NCBI GenBank assembly: GCA_002387735.1
Contig: DGKJ01000074.1
Span: 1 to 27,726, forward strand
Direction of reading: 5' to 3'
DNA: 27,726 bases
Source of the DNA: Bacteriovoracaceae bacterium UBA4573
GTDB taxonomy: Bacteria; Bdellovibrionota; UBA1018; UBA923
The notes under the pieces were generated by a model. The model did no database searches, was not told the origin of the DNA, and worked only from the letters and a program-made list of their open reading frames with translations. Shown in pieces: positions 16,586-23,825 of the stretch. Position 1 is the first letter of the stretch; every line of letters starts with the position of its first letter. Made by a program: the position numbers and the translations under genes.

Positions 16586-17512
16586 ATGACAAGATCGAAG
16601 AAGTTTTACTTTTTACTCAGTGTGATTGCAACGGTAGGATTTGTCGCGCAACGCGCAAATGCTCAAACAGAAATTGGTCGCCTCGCGGTTGTCACCGGCG
16701 ATGTTAAAGTCGCAAAAAATGGTGCCAGCGATGCTGGTAAGCCGGCAAAAGCGAATGATCCGATATTCAACGGAGACGTAATTAAAACCGGAAATGGCGC
16801 GATGGCCAAACTTCTTTTCACCGACCAATCAATTATGGACGTTGGCGCCAATAGTGCATTCAAAGTCACCGACTACGATCTGAAGCAAGGCGAAAATCGC
16901 ACAGGGTCGTTTAATTTGATGTACGGAAAATTGAGAGCTTTAGTTACCAAGCAGGTAGGTGAAGATGGCAACGTGAAGGTGCGCACCAAAGATGCGGTGA
17001 TGGGAGTTCGGGGAACTGAATTCGTGGTGAATCAACCACCAGCCATTGCGGGGGGCACGGCTCCACCTACCCAAATCGTCGTTGTATCGGGGCGAGTCGA
17101 GGTTACTCCACCCAGCGGTGGTCCTCCAGTATCGATTGGTGCTGGACAAATGGCTACTGCCGCTTCTCCGTCGAGTGGTGATACAACCTCAGCAAGCTCA
17201 AGTAACGTACAGGTTTCGTCGATGACAGCCGAGCAAATGAGTTCTGTTGCGGAAGGAGCGGTTGCTCAAGATAACACATTTGTGGCGGCAGTCACCATCG
17301 CCCCTGCCTCTGGGGATAACTCGAGCGGACCTTCGAACAATCAACAGGCGCAAATGATGTCGCTTGCTTCGAACAGTGCGCCTCCGCCACCATCTATGGA
17401 CAGCAGCGGTCCTCGGCCAGTCGATGTGCCAGTACTAAATAGTATGAGTTTTCTGCCCCCCGTTAATATTATCGTGGGCGGTTTGGTTCGCTTGACTGTA
17501 TCTATTCAATAA
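16586..17512 (+). CDS. Exported FecR-domain protein with disordered C-terminus (second copy)
   Basis: The 308-residue product has a signal peptide (KKFYFLLSVIATVGFVAQRANA, cleaved before QTE). The FecR domain is textbook: GRLAVVTGDVKVAKNG, DPIFNGDVIKTGNGAMAKLL, FTDQSIMDVGANSAFKV, NLMYGKLRALV, VKVRTKDAVMGVRGTEFVV and a last strand VSGRVEVT. About 140 residues rich in Ser, Pro, Ala and Gln follow, probably disordered and able to span the periplasm or cell wall, ending in a hydrophobic VNIIVGGLVRLTVSIQ. There is no membrane helix or sigma-binding domain, so it is not a canonical anti-sigma FecR. It is followed 12 bases later by pepP, which may share its transcript. It is divergent from the TPR-barrel gene, which suggests shared control. 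Confidence 0.82.
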   Translation: MTRSKKFYFLLSVIATVGFVAQRANAQTEIGRLAVVTGDVKVAKNGASDAGKPAKANDPIFNGDVIKTGNGAMAKLLFTDQSIMDVGANSAFKVTDYDLKQGENRTGSFNLMYGKLRALVTKQVGEDGNVKVRTKDAVMGVRGTEFVVNQPPAIAGGTAPPTQIVVVSGRVEVTPPSGGPPVSIGAGQMATAASPSSGDTTSASSSNVQVSSMTAEQMSSVAEGAVAQDNTFVAAVTIAPASGDNSSGPSNNQQAQMMSLASNSAPPPPSMDSSGPRPVDVPVLNSMSFLPPVNIIVGGLVRLTVSIQ

Positions 17513-17524
17513 AGGGCTAGAAGC

Positions 17525-18904
17525 ATGAATCAGAAAAAAGTGGCAGAAGATTTGAGGGCCATTCCTTTTGCGGCTAGACGCCAGCACTTTTTGTCTCAGA
17601 TTGTGGCTCAAACTGAAAACGCGGTTGCAATTGTGCCCGCTCACTCTGAGCTGATTCGAAATCACGATGTGCATTTTAAATTCAGACAGGATACCAACTT
17701 CTATTACTTAACTGGGTTTGAGGAACCAGATGCTATCGCAGTTTTTCGAAACGTTGGTGGCAAGCGAGAATATGTTTTGTTCGTACGACCCAAAGACCTT
17801 GCGCAAGAAATATGGACCGGCTACCGGACCGGAGTTGATGCCGCCGTGTCGACTTGTGGCGCAGATCGAGCTTATTCAATTTCGGACTTTGATCAACAGC
17901 TCCCTAAATTGTTACAAGGTGCAGACCGATTTTATTACTCTTTTTACAAAACCAATCAACGCAATGGCGTAGAACATTTGGATCAAAAAATACTTAGGCA
18001 TTTAGATTCATATAGAGCGAGTCAGGGCCGCTCTGGCCGGGGTTTTTTGCCAATCTTTGATGCCGCTGAATTGCTTGGTGAAATGCGCATTTTTAAATCG
18101 CCAGAAGAATTGGATCGTCTACGTCGTGCCGGCGATATTACTGCGCGAGTCCACACCGAAGTCATGGCGCGCACTAAGGCAGGATTGTACGAGTTTCAAA
18201 TCGAAGCGCTGCTCGAATATCTTGCGCGCGACGCGGGTTGCGAGCGGCACGGTTATCCCTCGATTGTGGCTGGGGGGAAAAATGCCACAATTTTGCATTA
18301 CGTAGAAAACGCCGAGAAACTTAATGACGGCGAATTGCTTTTAATTGATGCCGGTTTCGAATGTGACTACCATACTGCAGACATCACACGCACCTATCCA
18401 ATCAACGGAAAAATGTCGGCGCCACAGCAGGAAATTTATCAAGTCGTATTAAATGTTCAAAAAGAATGCATACGTCTAGCAAAGCCAGGGGCTACACTTG
18501 CCGCAATTCACGCATTTGCGATCGACGCCTTGACAGACGCGATGATCGCATTGAAGTTTCTTTCTGGCGATCGTAAGAAACTCATCGAGACTTTAGCCTA
18601 CAAGCGTTACTACCCGCACGGCACCGGTCATTTACTGGGAATGGACGTGCACGATGCTGGACTATATCAGCAAAATGGGGCTCCACGTTTGCTGGAGCCA
18701 GGCATGGTGTTTACGATCGAACCTGGTTTTTATGTGCTTCATGACGATGCACAAGTTCCCGCTCATTATCGTGGCATTGGGGTGCGCATTGAAGACGACG
18801 TTGTAATTACGCCCGAAGGCTGCGAAGTGTTGACCGCGAAAGCGCCAAAAGAAATTGCTGATATGGCCTCAGTAATTGGCACCAAACCGTGGTTGACGGT
18901 GTGA
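17525..18904 (+). CDS. pepP: Xaa-Pro aminopeptidase (M24B family)
   Basis: This cytoplasmic metallopeptidase removes an N-terminal residue that precedes proline. The 459 residues match PepP in length and order. An N-terminal creatinase-like domain (LIRNHDVHFKFRQDTNFYYLTGFEEPDA) is followed by the pita-bread catalytic domain with all five dinuclear metal ligands: D275 (LLIDAGFE), D286 (ADITRTYP), H369 (GTGHLLGMDVHD), E399 (FTIEPGFYV) and E423 (GVRIEDDVVIT). The ATG at 17525 comes after AGGGC a few bases upstream and only 12 bases after the FecR gene. Convergent with the thioesterase gene, leaving five bases between stops. Confidence 0.95.
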   Translation: MNQKKVAEDLRAIPFAARRQHFLSQIVAQTENAVAIVPAHSELIRNHDVHFKFRQDTNFYYLTGFEEPDAIAVFRNVGGKREYVLFVRPKDLAQEIWTGYRTGVDAAVSTCGADRAYSISDFDQQLPKLLQGADRFYYSFYKTNQRNGVEHLDQKILRHLDSYRASQGRSGRGFLPIFDAAELLGEMRIFKSPEELDRLRRAGDITARVHTEVMARTKAGLYEFQIEALLEYLARDAGCERHGYPSIVAGGKNATILHYVENAEKLNDGELLLIDAGFECDYHTADITRTYPINGKMSAPQQEIYQVVLNVQKECIRLAKPGATLAAIHAFAIDALTDAMIALKFLSGDRKKLIETLAYKRYYPHGTGHLLGMDVHDAGLYQQNGAPRLLEPGMVFTIEPGFYVLHDDAQVPAHYRGIGVRIEDDVVITPEGCEVLTAKAPKEIADMASVIGTKPWLTV

Positions 18905-18909
18905 TTTGG

Positions 18910-19320
18910 TTAGGAAATTAACCCAACCGCGTGCAGCCATTCTGGCGTAGCGGGAATCAGTTTGCGGGCCTGAAGGTCGAATAAGCCCATTTTGAGAGTG
19001 GCGGTACAATGTAGCTGTCCCGATTCGTCTTTCATCTCTTGTATAATCACGCCGACCTTGCCTTCATAGTTTTCGGTGCGAGTGTGTATGACAATGTTTT
19101 GGCGTAACTTTACTTCGCGATGAAAGCGCAAATTCACTTCAAGAATCGTGGGGCCAATTTTAGTCTGCTGAACCTTGTCTAATCCGTAGTTTTTACGGGT
19201 GATCAAATCCCACCGGGCCTCTTCAAAAATTTCTAAATAGGCTGCATTGTTCACGTGACCAAACGAATCGAGGTGCCGTTCAAGAATAGTGAGGGGGTAG
19301 GTGTGGGTTTCAAATTTCAT
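18910..19320 (-). CDS. Acyl-CoA thioesterase, 4HBT hotdog family (YbgC/FadM type)
   Basis: The 136-residue product has the 4-hydroxybenzoyl-CoA thioesterase signature HLDSFGHVNNAAYLEIFEEAR near the N-terminus, with D18 the catalytic aspartate and H22-V-N following. The rest fits a single hotdog fold: NLRFHREVKLRQNIVIHTR, VGVIIQEMKDESGQLHC, ATLKMGLFDLQARKLIP. Such enzymes hydrolyse acyl-CoA thioesters in the cytoplasm, and relatives associate with the Tol-Pal region in other bacteria, although pal here is 8 kb away. Length is normal. No ribosome site is obvious ahead of the ATG at 19320, but the N-terminus aligns with the family. It faces away from the dus gene. Confidence 0.9.
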   Translation of the reverse strand: MKFETHTYPLTILERHLDSFGHVNNAAYLEIFEEARWDLITRKNYGLDKVQQTKIGPTILEVNLRFHREVKLRQNIVIHTRTENYEGKVGVIIQEMKDESGQLHCTATLKMGLFDLQARKLIPATPEWLHAVGLIS

Positions 19321-19340
19321 AATAGATGGAGTTTTGCATG

Positions 19341-19361
19341 CTCTTGCCCATTCGCCAAGAG
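19341..19361. repeat. Inverted repeat upstream of the thioesterase gene
   Basis: CTCTTG (19341-19346) and CAAGAG (19356-19361) form six-base arms around a nine-base loop, 20 bases upstream of the thioesterase start on the minus strand. An eight-base palindrome GGGGCCCC adjoins at 19361-19368. It could be an operator or a 5' leader hairpin. Confidence 0.35.
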
Positions 19362-19429
19362 GGGCCCCGCTGCTCTAATTGAACCCTCCCAGGCACGGTT
19401 AGGTGCAATTTCCCAATGATACCGTCGCC

Positions 19430-19444
19430 CTGGGTTAAACCCAG
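19430..19444. promoter_or_regulatory. Candidate operator palindrome in the thioesterase/dus intergenic region
   Basis: CTGGGTTAAACCCAG is a perfect inverted repeat with seven-base arms around a single central base. It sits mid-way in the 196-base divergent gap, about 30 bases upstream of the candidate -10 for dus. The symmetry suits a dimeric regulator; no family consensus is recognised. Confidence 0.4.
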
Positions 19445-19472
19445 ATTTTCGGTCACTATTTGCGCTAAAACA

Positions 19473-19481
19473 TGCTATATC
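19473..19481 (+). promoter_or_regulatory. Candidate extended -10 promoter of the dus gene
   Basis: TGCTATATC fits the extended -10 form (TG, one base, then TATA-like). No good -35 is visible. Transcription would begin near 19488, at the hairpin described next. The in-frame ATG at 19472 lies on this element, which argues against it as the translation start. Confidence 0.35.
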
Positions 19482-19487
19482 CTGGGC

Positions 19488-19502
19488 GCCGAACGTTTCG
19501 GC
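19488..19502 (+). promoter_or_regulatory. Small stem-loop directly before the dus ribosome site
   Basis: GCCGAA and TTCGGC pair around CGT, abutting the AAGGA ribosome site at 19503-19507. If the -10 call is right this would be the 5' end of the mRNA, a place where stem-loops stabilise transcripts or modulate initiation. Confidence 0.4.
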
Positions 19503-19516
19503 AAGGATCATTTAAA

Positions 19517-20539
19517 GTGCTGAAACTAGGCGAAAGAACCATAAATTTTCCGTTCGTTCTGGCTCCAATGGCCGGTATTACTAACGCCCCATTTCGACGA
19601 TTAATGCGCGAAATGGGAGCCGGTGTGGTGGTCAGCGAGCTCATTTCCGCCGCCGGAATTGAATATGGCGGACGCAAAACTCACGAGCTGTGCAAATACT
19701 TCGACCAGGAACGCCCAGTTGGGTTGCAAATTTTCGGCGAAACCCCCGAGCACCTTGAAAAAGCCGCGCTTTACTTGGAACGCCTCGGAGCCGACTTCGT
19801 AGATATTAATATGGGATGCCCGGTTCCCAAAATTGTAAGTAAGGGTGGAGGAGCCGCCATGTTGCGCGACCCCAGTAAGCTGTACGCTACCCTCAGTCGG
19901 CTAAAAAACGCCATTCGCATTCCACTTACGATTAAAATTCGCACCGGTTGGGACGCTTGCTCGCTCAACGCAGTTGAAGTAGTGCATGCCGCCGCAGAGG
20001 CAGGCGTTTCTTGGGTGGCCATTCATGGACGAACTCGAGCGCAAGGTTATGAGGGCTCGGCCGATTGGGATTTCATAGCCGAGGTGAAAAATAAATCCCC
20101 AATTCCAATTATTGGCAATGGCGACATCCTCACAGCAGAAGGCGCAATTCATCGACTGCGCACCAGCGGCTGTGACGGAGTGATGATTGGTCGTGGAGCT
20201 CTTCGCAATCCGTTTATTTTTGTGGAGATTCAAAATCTCTTAGGAAAAAATAATACAACCGAACACACCTATTGGTCACTGATCGAACGCCACCTTGAAC
20301 TCCTACGTGAGTGTTACGTCGATTTTTATTTGGGTGTGCAATTACGAAAATTTTTGACTTGGTATTCTGCCGGCATGGAAGGCGCGTCAGCCTTGCGAAA
20401 GACGTTGTATTCGTTTGAAAATAGCGATCAAGGTACGGCCGAAGTGCTTCGTGTTGCTCGGGAGTTTTTCGATCGACCCGGTTTACGAAAACAATCGAGT
20501 TATTTAAATGAAGCTTTTCTACAGGGTGGCCACGGCTAG
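19517..20539 (+). CDS. dusB: tRNA-dihydrouridine synthase, DusB-type
   Basis: Dus enzymes are FMN flavoproteins that reduce uridines in the tRNA D-loop with NADPH. Motifs visible are LAPMAGITNAPFRRLMREMGA, VGLQIFGETPE, the catalytic-cysteine segment DINMGCPVPKIV (C101 in this numbering), GGGAAMLRDP, IKIRTGWD, VAIHGRTRAQGY, IIGNGDI and GVMIGRGALRNP. This is a FMN-binding TIM barrel followed by a helical tRNA-binding domain (about 245-340). GTG 19517 is preferred: AAGGA lies nine bases upstream and the product starts MLKLGERTI, matching the family. An ATG at 19472 would add 15 unrelated residues and has no ribosome site. DusB versus another Dus class is a judgement from overall similarity. Confidence 0.9.
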   Translation: MLKLGERTINFPFVLAPMAGITNAPFRRLMREMGAGVVVSELISAAGIEYGGRKTHELCKYFDQERPVGLQIFGETPEHLEKAALYLERLGADFVDINMGCPVPKIVSKGGGAAMLRDPSKLYATLSRLKNAIRIPLTIKIRTGWDACSLNAVEVVHAAAEAGVSWVAIHGRTRAQGYEGSADWDFIAEVKNKSPIPIIGNGDILTAEGAIHRLRTSGCDGVMIGRGALRNPFIFVEIQNLLGKNNTTEHTYWSLIERHLELLRECYVDFYLGVQLRKFLTWYSAGMEGASALRKTLYSFENSDQGTAEVLRVAREFFDRPGLRKQSSYLNEAFLQGGHG

Positions 20540-20543
20540 CCGT
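20532..20543. repeat. Palindrome across the dus stop codon, with a second palindrome downstream
   Basis: ACGGCTAGCCGT is self-complementary and contains the TAG stop (20537-20539). A second palindrome, GTTCGCGAAC, follows at 20551-20560. Neither is followed by a clean U-run, so I do not call an intrinsic terminator. Confidence 0.35.
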
Positions 20544-20601
20544 AGCTACCGTTCGCGAACTCGACTTTTCTTTTAGTTGCGAATACAATAGAACTTCCAC
20601 C

Positions 20602-21207
20602 ATGAATAAAATTATCTTCGTAACTTTGGCAATGGTAGCGACGTTATTCAGTCTCGCTGATTCCGCGCGAGCCAAAAATAAGTCTCGTAGGGTTTTTGGA
20701 ATTCTTGAACGTTCAGTGGTTCTAGATTTTCCGTTGCCCTATGGATACGTGCCGAAACTGACTTTAAGTTTCGAAAGTAAGAACGACTTTGACCCAATGT
20801 GGTCTAAGTCTCTGACTGCTGATAATTGGAACGACTTTTGGTTCGATTGGGCCTCAAAGCGACTACTGTTTCCGACCGCGTCGAATAAATTGGAAATAGA
20901 AACCAAGGTTGAAACGTTAAGCGTGCTCGGTACGTTACGAATTCCCAAAACTTTTGATTTTATTTTAACTGCGTTGAAGGATCGACTGGAGTTTATTGAA
21001 GTGCGAAAAGCCGCGATTCAGTCACTTAAAGATTGGGGTGGTTTCGTATCGGCGCGTATTTTGGCCGACCAATTAAAGCTAGAGAAAGACCCCGAAATCA
21101 AATTAGCACTTCACGATGAGCTGAACCAGATCGGCGGTCGTCCTAATGAGCGGAACCTTTCGGTAACAAGTTCGCCCGACGGTTCTTCGCGCCTGGAATG
21201 GCAATAA
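20602..21207 (+). CDS. Exported protein with HEAT-like C-terminal helices
   Basis: The 201-residue product opens with a signal peptide (NKIIFVTLAMVATLFSLADSARA). Residues about 30-90 are beta/aromatic (VVLDFPLPYGYVPKLTLSFES, DNWNDFWFDWASKRLLF). From about 95 to 175 there are helical pairs typical of HEAT/PBS-lyase repeats: ETLSVLGTLRIPKTFDFIL, EFIEVRKAAIQSLKDWGGF and DPEIKLALHDELNQIGG. No catalytic motif is seen, so a periplasmic protein-interaction role is inferred. The N-terminal region is not a family I recognise. Its last 65 bases overlap the opposing DUF1285 gene. Confidence 0.7.
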   Translation: MNKIIFVTLAMVATLFSLADSARAKNKSRRVFGILERSVVLDFPLPYGYVPKLTLSFESKNDFDPMWSKSLTADNWNDFWFDWASKRLLFPTASNKLEIETKVETLSVLGTLRIPKTFDFILTALKDRLEFIEVRKAAIQSLKDWGGFVSARILADQLKLEKDPEIKLALHDELNQIGGRPNERNLSVTSSPDGSSRLEWQ

Positions 21208-21649
21208 AATAATACTCGGCATCCTCTTCGAGATGGGAAAGCAATGCGTGGTATGGGGCACTTAAGAATCGTGCCCAAGGATAGCCCGCGTTTATTCGAT
21301 CTCCGTGGGTTTTAGAGATATTAACGTACAGCGATCCTCCTCGATACTCTAGCATTTCAGCCTCGATTGCGATGGTCTCTTGATCAGTGAGCGTGGCAGT
21401 CCACTTTTGGTGACCACAATCCACGGCCACAACAAAAAATGGAGTATCTTCTACTTCGATAGCAATGGTTTCGTAACCTACCGTCAGGTAGTAAGTATCG
21501 GGACCATTGAAGTTTTTAGGTTTCCAGTGAATAGCCCTATAAAAAAGGGCTTTTGTTTGATCGTGGGTGATTTCGATCCCATCGGCCAACCAAAGACCGT
21601 TGGATTTTAAAACAATTTTTTCGCCTTTGACGAAGAACTCACCTGCCAT
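21143..21649 (-). CDS. DUF1285 family protein
   Basis: The 168-residue cytoplasmic protein reads SNGLWLADGIEITHDQTKALFYRAI, then DTYYLTVGYETIAIEVEDTPFFVVAVDC and TATLTDQETIAIEAEMLEY. This is the DUF1285 pattern of paired small beta domains with the recognisable I-x-V-E-D-x-P-F segment. The biochemical role of the family is not established. The ATG (21647-21649) is preceded by AGGGAG at good distance. Its start faces def, which begins roughly 50 bases away, and its 3' end overlaps the HEAT-like gene by 65 bases. An odd point is the C-terminus (KNRRANLLPKGSAH), which is translated entirely from sequence that also encodes the opposing gene. Confidence 0.8.
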   Translation of the reverse strand: MAGEFFVKGEKIVLKSNGLWLADGIEITHDQTKALFYRAIHWKPKNFNGPDTYYLTVGYETIAIEVEDTPFFVVAVDCGHQKWTATLTDQETIAIEAEMLEYRGGSLYVNISKTHGDRINAGYPWARFLSAPYHALLSHLEEDAEYYFIAIPGAKNRRANLLPKGSAH

Positions 21650-21702
21650 TGCATCTCCCTCTGGAATCTTCTAATGTAGAAATGACAGAAAGCGAAGTGC
21701 CG

Positions 21703-22266
21703 ATGGCGATTCTTAAAGTAGCCCGTTTAGGGCACCCAGTCTTGCGCAAGACCGCGAAAGAGGTTTCCAAGGCTGAAATCAAAACTGCAGAGTTTCAAAC
21801 TTTTCTCGACGACATGGTCGACACCATGAGGGAGTACGAGGGAATCGGGCTTGCGGCCCCCCAAGTACATCGATCTCAGCGCGTATCGGTCATTGAATTG
21901 CCAGAAGAAGGTAGCGCCCGCTATCCGAACCAACCGCCAACTGGCCTCCAGTTTTTCATTAATCCAAAAGTTACAATTCTTACCCAAGATCTTGGACGTT
22001 ATTGGGAGGGCTGTTTAAGCGTACCCGGCATGAGAGGCCTTGTGGAGCGGCCGAGTAAAGTGAAAGTAGATTATTTAAATCGCGAAGGGAAAACCGCCGA
22101 ATTCGTGGCCGATGGCTTTATTGCTACAGTAGTTCAGCACGAGTTCGACCACCTCGATGGCGTGTTATACGTCGACAGGCTGGTCAGTTCTAAAAACTTT
22201 GCTTTCGATCAAGAATTTGAACGTTACTGGTTGCCCGACGCGGAAGACGGTGAACTTCCGGAATAA
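21703..22266 (+). CDS. def: Peptide deformylase
   Basis: Deformylase removes the formyl group from the initiator methionine of new proteins, using a metal bound by one Cys and two His. All three motifs are present: GIGLAAPQV, EGCLSVPG (metal ligand C104) and QHEFDHLDG (ligands H146 and H150, catalytic E147). The protein is about 187 residues from ATG 21703, which gives MAILKVARLGHPVLR, the usual family start. Another ATG at 21682 would add seven residues; neither has a strong ribosome site, so the start is uncertain. The enzyme acts at the ribosome exit tunnel. The fmt gene, its frequent partner, is not adjacent. Divergent from DUF1285 and convergent with the HD-GYP gene (22-base gap). Confidence 0.95.
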   Translation: MAILKVARLGHPVLRKTAKEVSKAEIKTAEFQTFLDDMVDTMREYEGIGLAAPQVHRSQRVSVIELPEEGSARYPNQPPTGLQFFINPKVTILTQDLGRYWEGCLSVPGMRGLVERPSKVKVDYLNREGKTAEFVADGFIATVVQHEFDHLDGVLYVDRLVSSKNFAFDQEFERYWLPDAEDGELPE

Positions 22267-22288
22267 ATTGATTTGGGAATTGGTTGAT

Positions 22289-23257
22289 TTACGCGGCCGC
22301 GGCTTTTTTCTTATCGCCAAATAGACCGACCAGCACCTTTACCAGATCGCGATCATACTTGCCGACTTCGTGTTGTAAAATTCCCAATGCTTGCTCGATA
22401 GTATAGGCCTCCCGAAATGGTCTTTTGGTAATTAGCGCACAAAAACTATCGGCGAGCCCTACTATTTTTGCGGGATAAAAAATAACTGGTCCGCGCAATC
22501 CGCCGGGGTAGCCCGATCCATCCGGTGCCTCGTGATGTTGAAATACAATGTAACGAACTTCATCAGGAATGTTTGGAGTAGCCTCGATCATTTTTACGCC
22601 CAACTTTGGATGCGAACGCATTTCACGCCATTGAGCCGGTGTAAGGTCGGTCGGAGAATCCACTACTTCTTTTGGTAGCATGGTGAGACCGATGTCGTGC
22701 AAAAAACCACCCATCCCGCAGATTTCAAGCATACGAGGATTCGCTTGGCCAGTGGCCTTCGCCAGGTACATGCTAATTACGGCTACCGAAATCGAATGAT
22801 AAAAAAGATACTCGCCGTGACTTGCGGTTCGCAATAGTGTCGCGAGGGTTTTCGGATTTTGACCCATCATTGTAATAAAGCTTTTTACAACTTTGGTACT
22901 GCTGGCGGCGACTTCGTTACCGATAGCTACTACGTTAAAAAGTTCATTCAGATTTTGTTCCGCCATATTGAGAAGTAGCGAGACTTTTTTTGCGTCCGGC
23001 ACTTCAGGGTCGAACAGCATCTTGTCGGGCGATTTTTTCATGTATTCACGAAAAAGTAGATCATCTTCTTCGCGAACAAACAGGTGGGTGATTCCCTTAG
23101 ATATGTACTGTGCTAATCGTTTGTAGTCCACGCCCGAACTGCGCGAAAACACGTGAGCGTAATTGTCTTCGGCGAGTTTAAGGTAGACGTCGAAAGTAAT
23201 GTCTTTCGCCGAATTTCGAAACATCTTGATGTCGACTGGGAAATATTTTCCTGCCAT
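22289..23257 (-). CDS. HD-GYP domain protein, probable cyclic-di-GMP phosphodiesterase or relative
   Basis: Start is ATG 23257 with AAGGA seven bases upstream; an upstream in-frame start at 23413 would add 52 unrelated residues. The 322-residue protein has an N-terminal domain (about 1-90, KYFPVDIKMFRNSAKDITF onward) of the type found before HD-GYP domains, then the HD-GYP domain (about 130-310). H154, the HD pair H187-D188, H216, H241-H242 and DGSGYPGG (246-253) are all present. HD-GYP enzymes hydrolyse c-di-GMP using a metal centre. The canonical H-D-I-G-K lysine, however, is Leu191 here, so activity may be altered. A short C-terminal DKKKAAAA tail is likely unstructured. It is divergent from an exported protein gene, with no visible operon partner. 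Confidence 0.9.
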   Translation of the reverse strand: MAGKYFPVDIKMFRNSAKDITFDVYLKLAEDNYAHVFSRSSGVDYKRLAQYISKGITHLFVREEDDLLFREYMKKSPDKMLFDPEVPDAKKVSLLLNMAEQNLNELFNVVAIGNEVAASSTKVVKSFITMMGQNPKTLATLLRTASHGEYLFYHSISVAVISMYLAKATGQANPRMLEICGMGGFLHDIGLTMLPKEVVDSPTDLTPAQWREMRSHPKLGVKMIEATPNIPDEVRYIVFQHHEAPDGSGYPGGLRGPVIFYPAKIVGLADSFCALITKRPFREAYTIEQALGILQHEVGKYDRDLVKVLVGLFGDKKKAAAA

Positions 23258-23411
23258 AAATGGTTCCTTGGACCAACTCCTCTCAAATAGGTTCGGTTGT
23301 TTGCTGCGAAAGATTAAGAACTCATGATGGGCAGGTACTGCAGGTGCAGTTGATGTGCTCAAGTCCCGCCAAAACCCTGACGATAGGTTTGTGGGTAGGG
23401 GAACTGTTGTC

Positions 23412-23825
23412 ATGAAACGTGTACGATTTACTACAGCCAGTCTTGTTGCAGGAATCTTGTTGATTCTATTTGCATCGACAAATGCGCGTGCGGAAGATTT
23501 TTATGTGACATCAGTCGTTCGGGATTTTCCATTATCTGGCAATGAAAAAAGCCCAGTCGATTACTACATTAACGCGGGTAGCGTGAACGGTCTTCGTAAG
23601 GGCATTTCAATTGAGGCCATTCGGAAAATGCCAATTTATGACAATATGAACAGCAAACTCATGGGCGACACGTCTGTAAAAATTGCCCGCATGAAAGTCA
23701 TTCATGTCGACAAAACCTATAGCGTGGCCCGTCTAGTAAAAATGTACGATAAAACTGAAACCCCACTAGCTGGGCACTATAGCGTTATGATCGGCGACCT
23801 CATCGAGGTCTCTGAAAAGCAGTAA
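23412..23825 (+). CDS. Small exported protein with FlgT C-terminal-like beta domain
   Basis: The 137-residue product (start at ATG 23412) has a signal peptide MKRVRFTTASLVAGILLILFASTNARA. The mature part reads YINAGSVNGLRKGISIEAIRK, then GDTSVKIARMKVIHVDKTYSVARLV and YSVMIGDLIEV. That spacing of GS-x-x-G-L-x-x-G, a V-K-I-x-x-x-K-V strand and a terminal I-G-D is typical of FlgT_C-like beta domains found in many secreted proteins. Molecular role unknown. An upstream in-frame ATG at 23355 would place unrelated residues before the signal peptide. Its last 60 bases overlap the opposing Rsm22-like gene. It diverges from the HD-GYP gene across 154 bases. Confidence 0.7.
   Translation: MKRVRFTTASLVAGILLILFASTNARAEDFYVTSVVRDFPLSGNEKSPVDYYINAGSVNGLRKGISIEAIRKMPIYDNMNSKLMGDTSVKIARMKVIHVDKTYSVARLVKMYDKTETPLAGHYSVMIGDLIEVSEKQ

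Noticed and set aside
13638..17512. Classical FecI-FecR-TonB receptor iron signalling cassette
   Set aside because: No sigma factor or TonB-dependent receptor is present and both FecR proteins carry export signals without a cytoplasmic anti-sigma region.
19472..19516. Upstream ATG start for the dus gene
   Set aside because: No ribosome site, overlaps a likely -10 element, and the added residues do not match the family.
20214..20675. 153-codon open frame on the minus strand over the end of dus
   Set aside because: It is antisense to well-supported dus coding sequence and shows no domain or ribosome site.
22294..22312. GC-rich palindromic run followed by six T, like a terminator for def
   Set aside because: The GCGGCCGC/CCGCGG repeats have no loop of three or more bases, and the segment is the coding end of the HD-GYP gene (Ala/Lys repeat).
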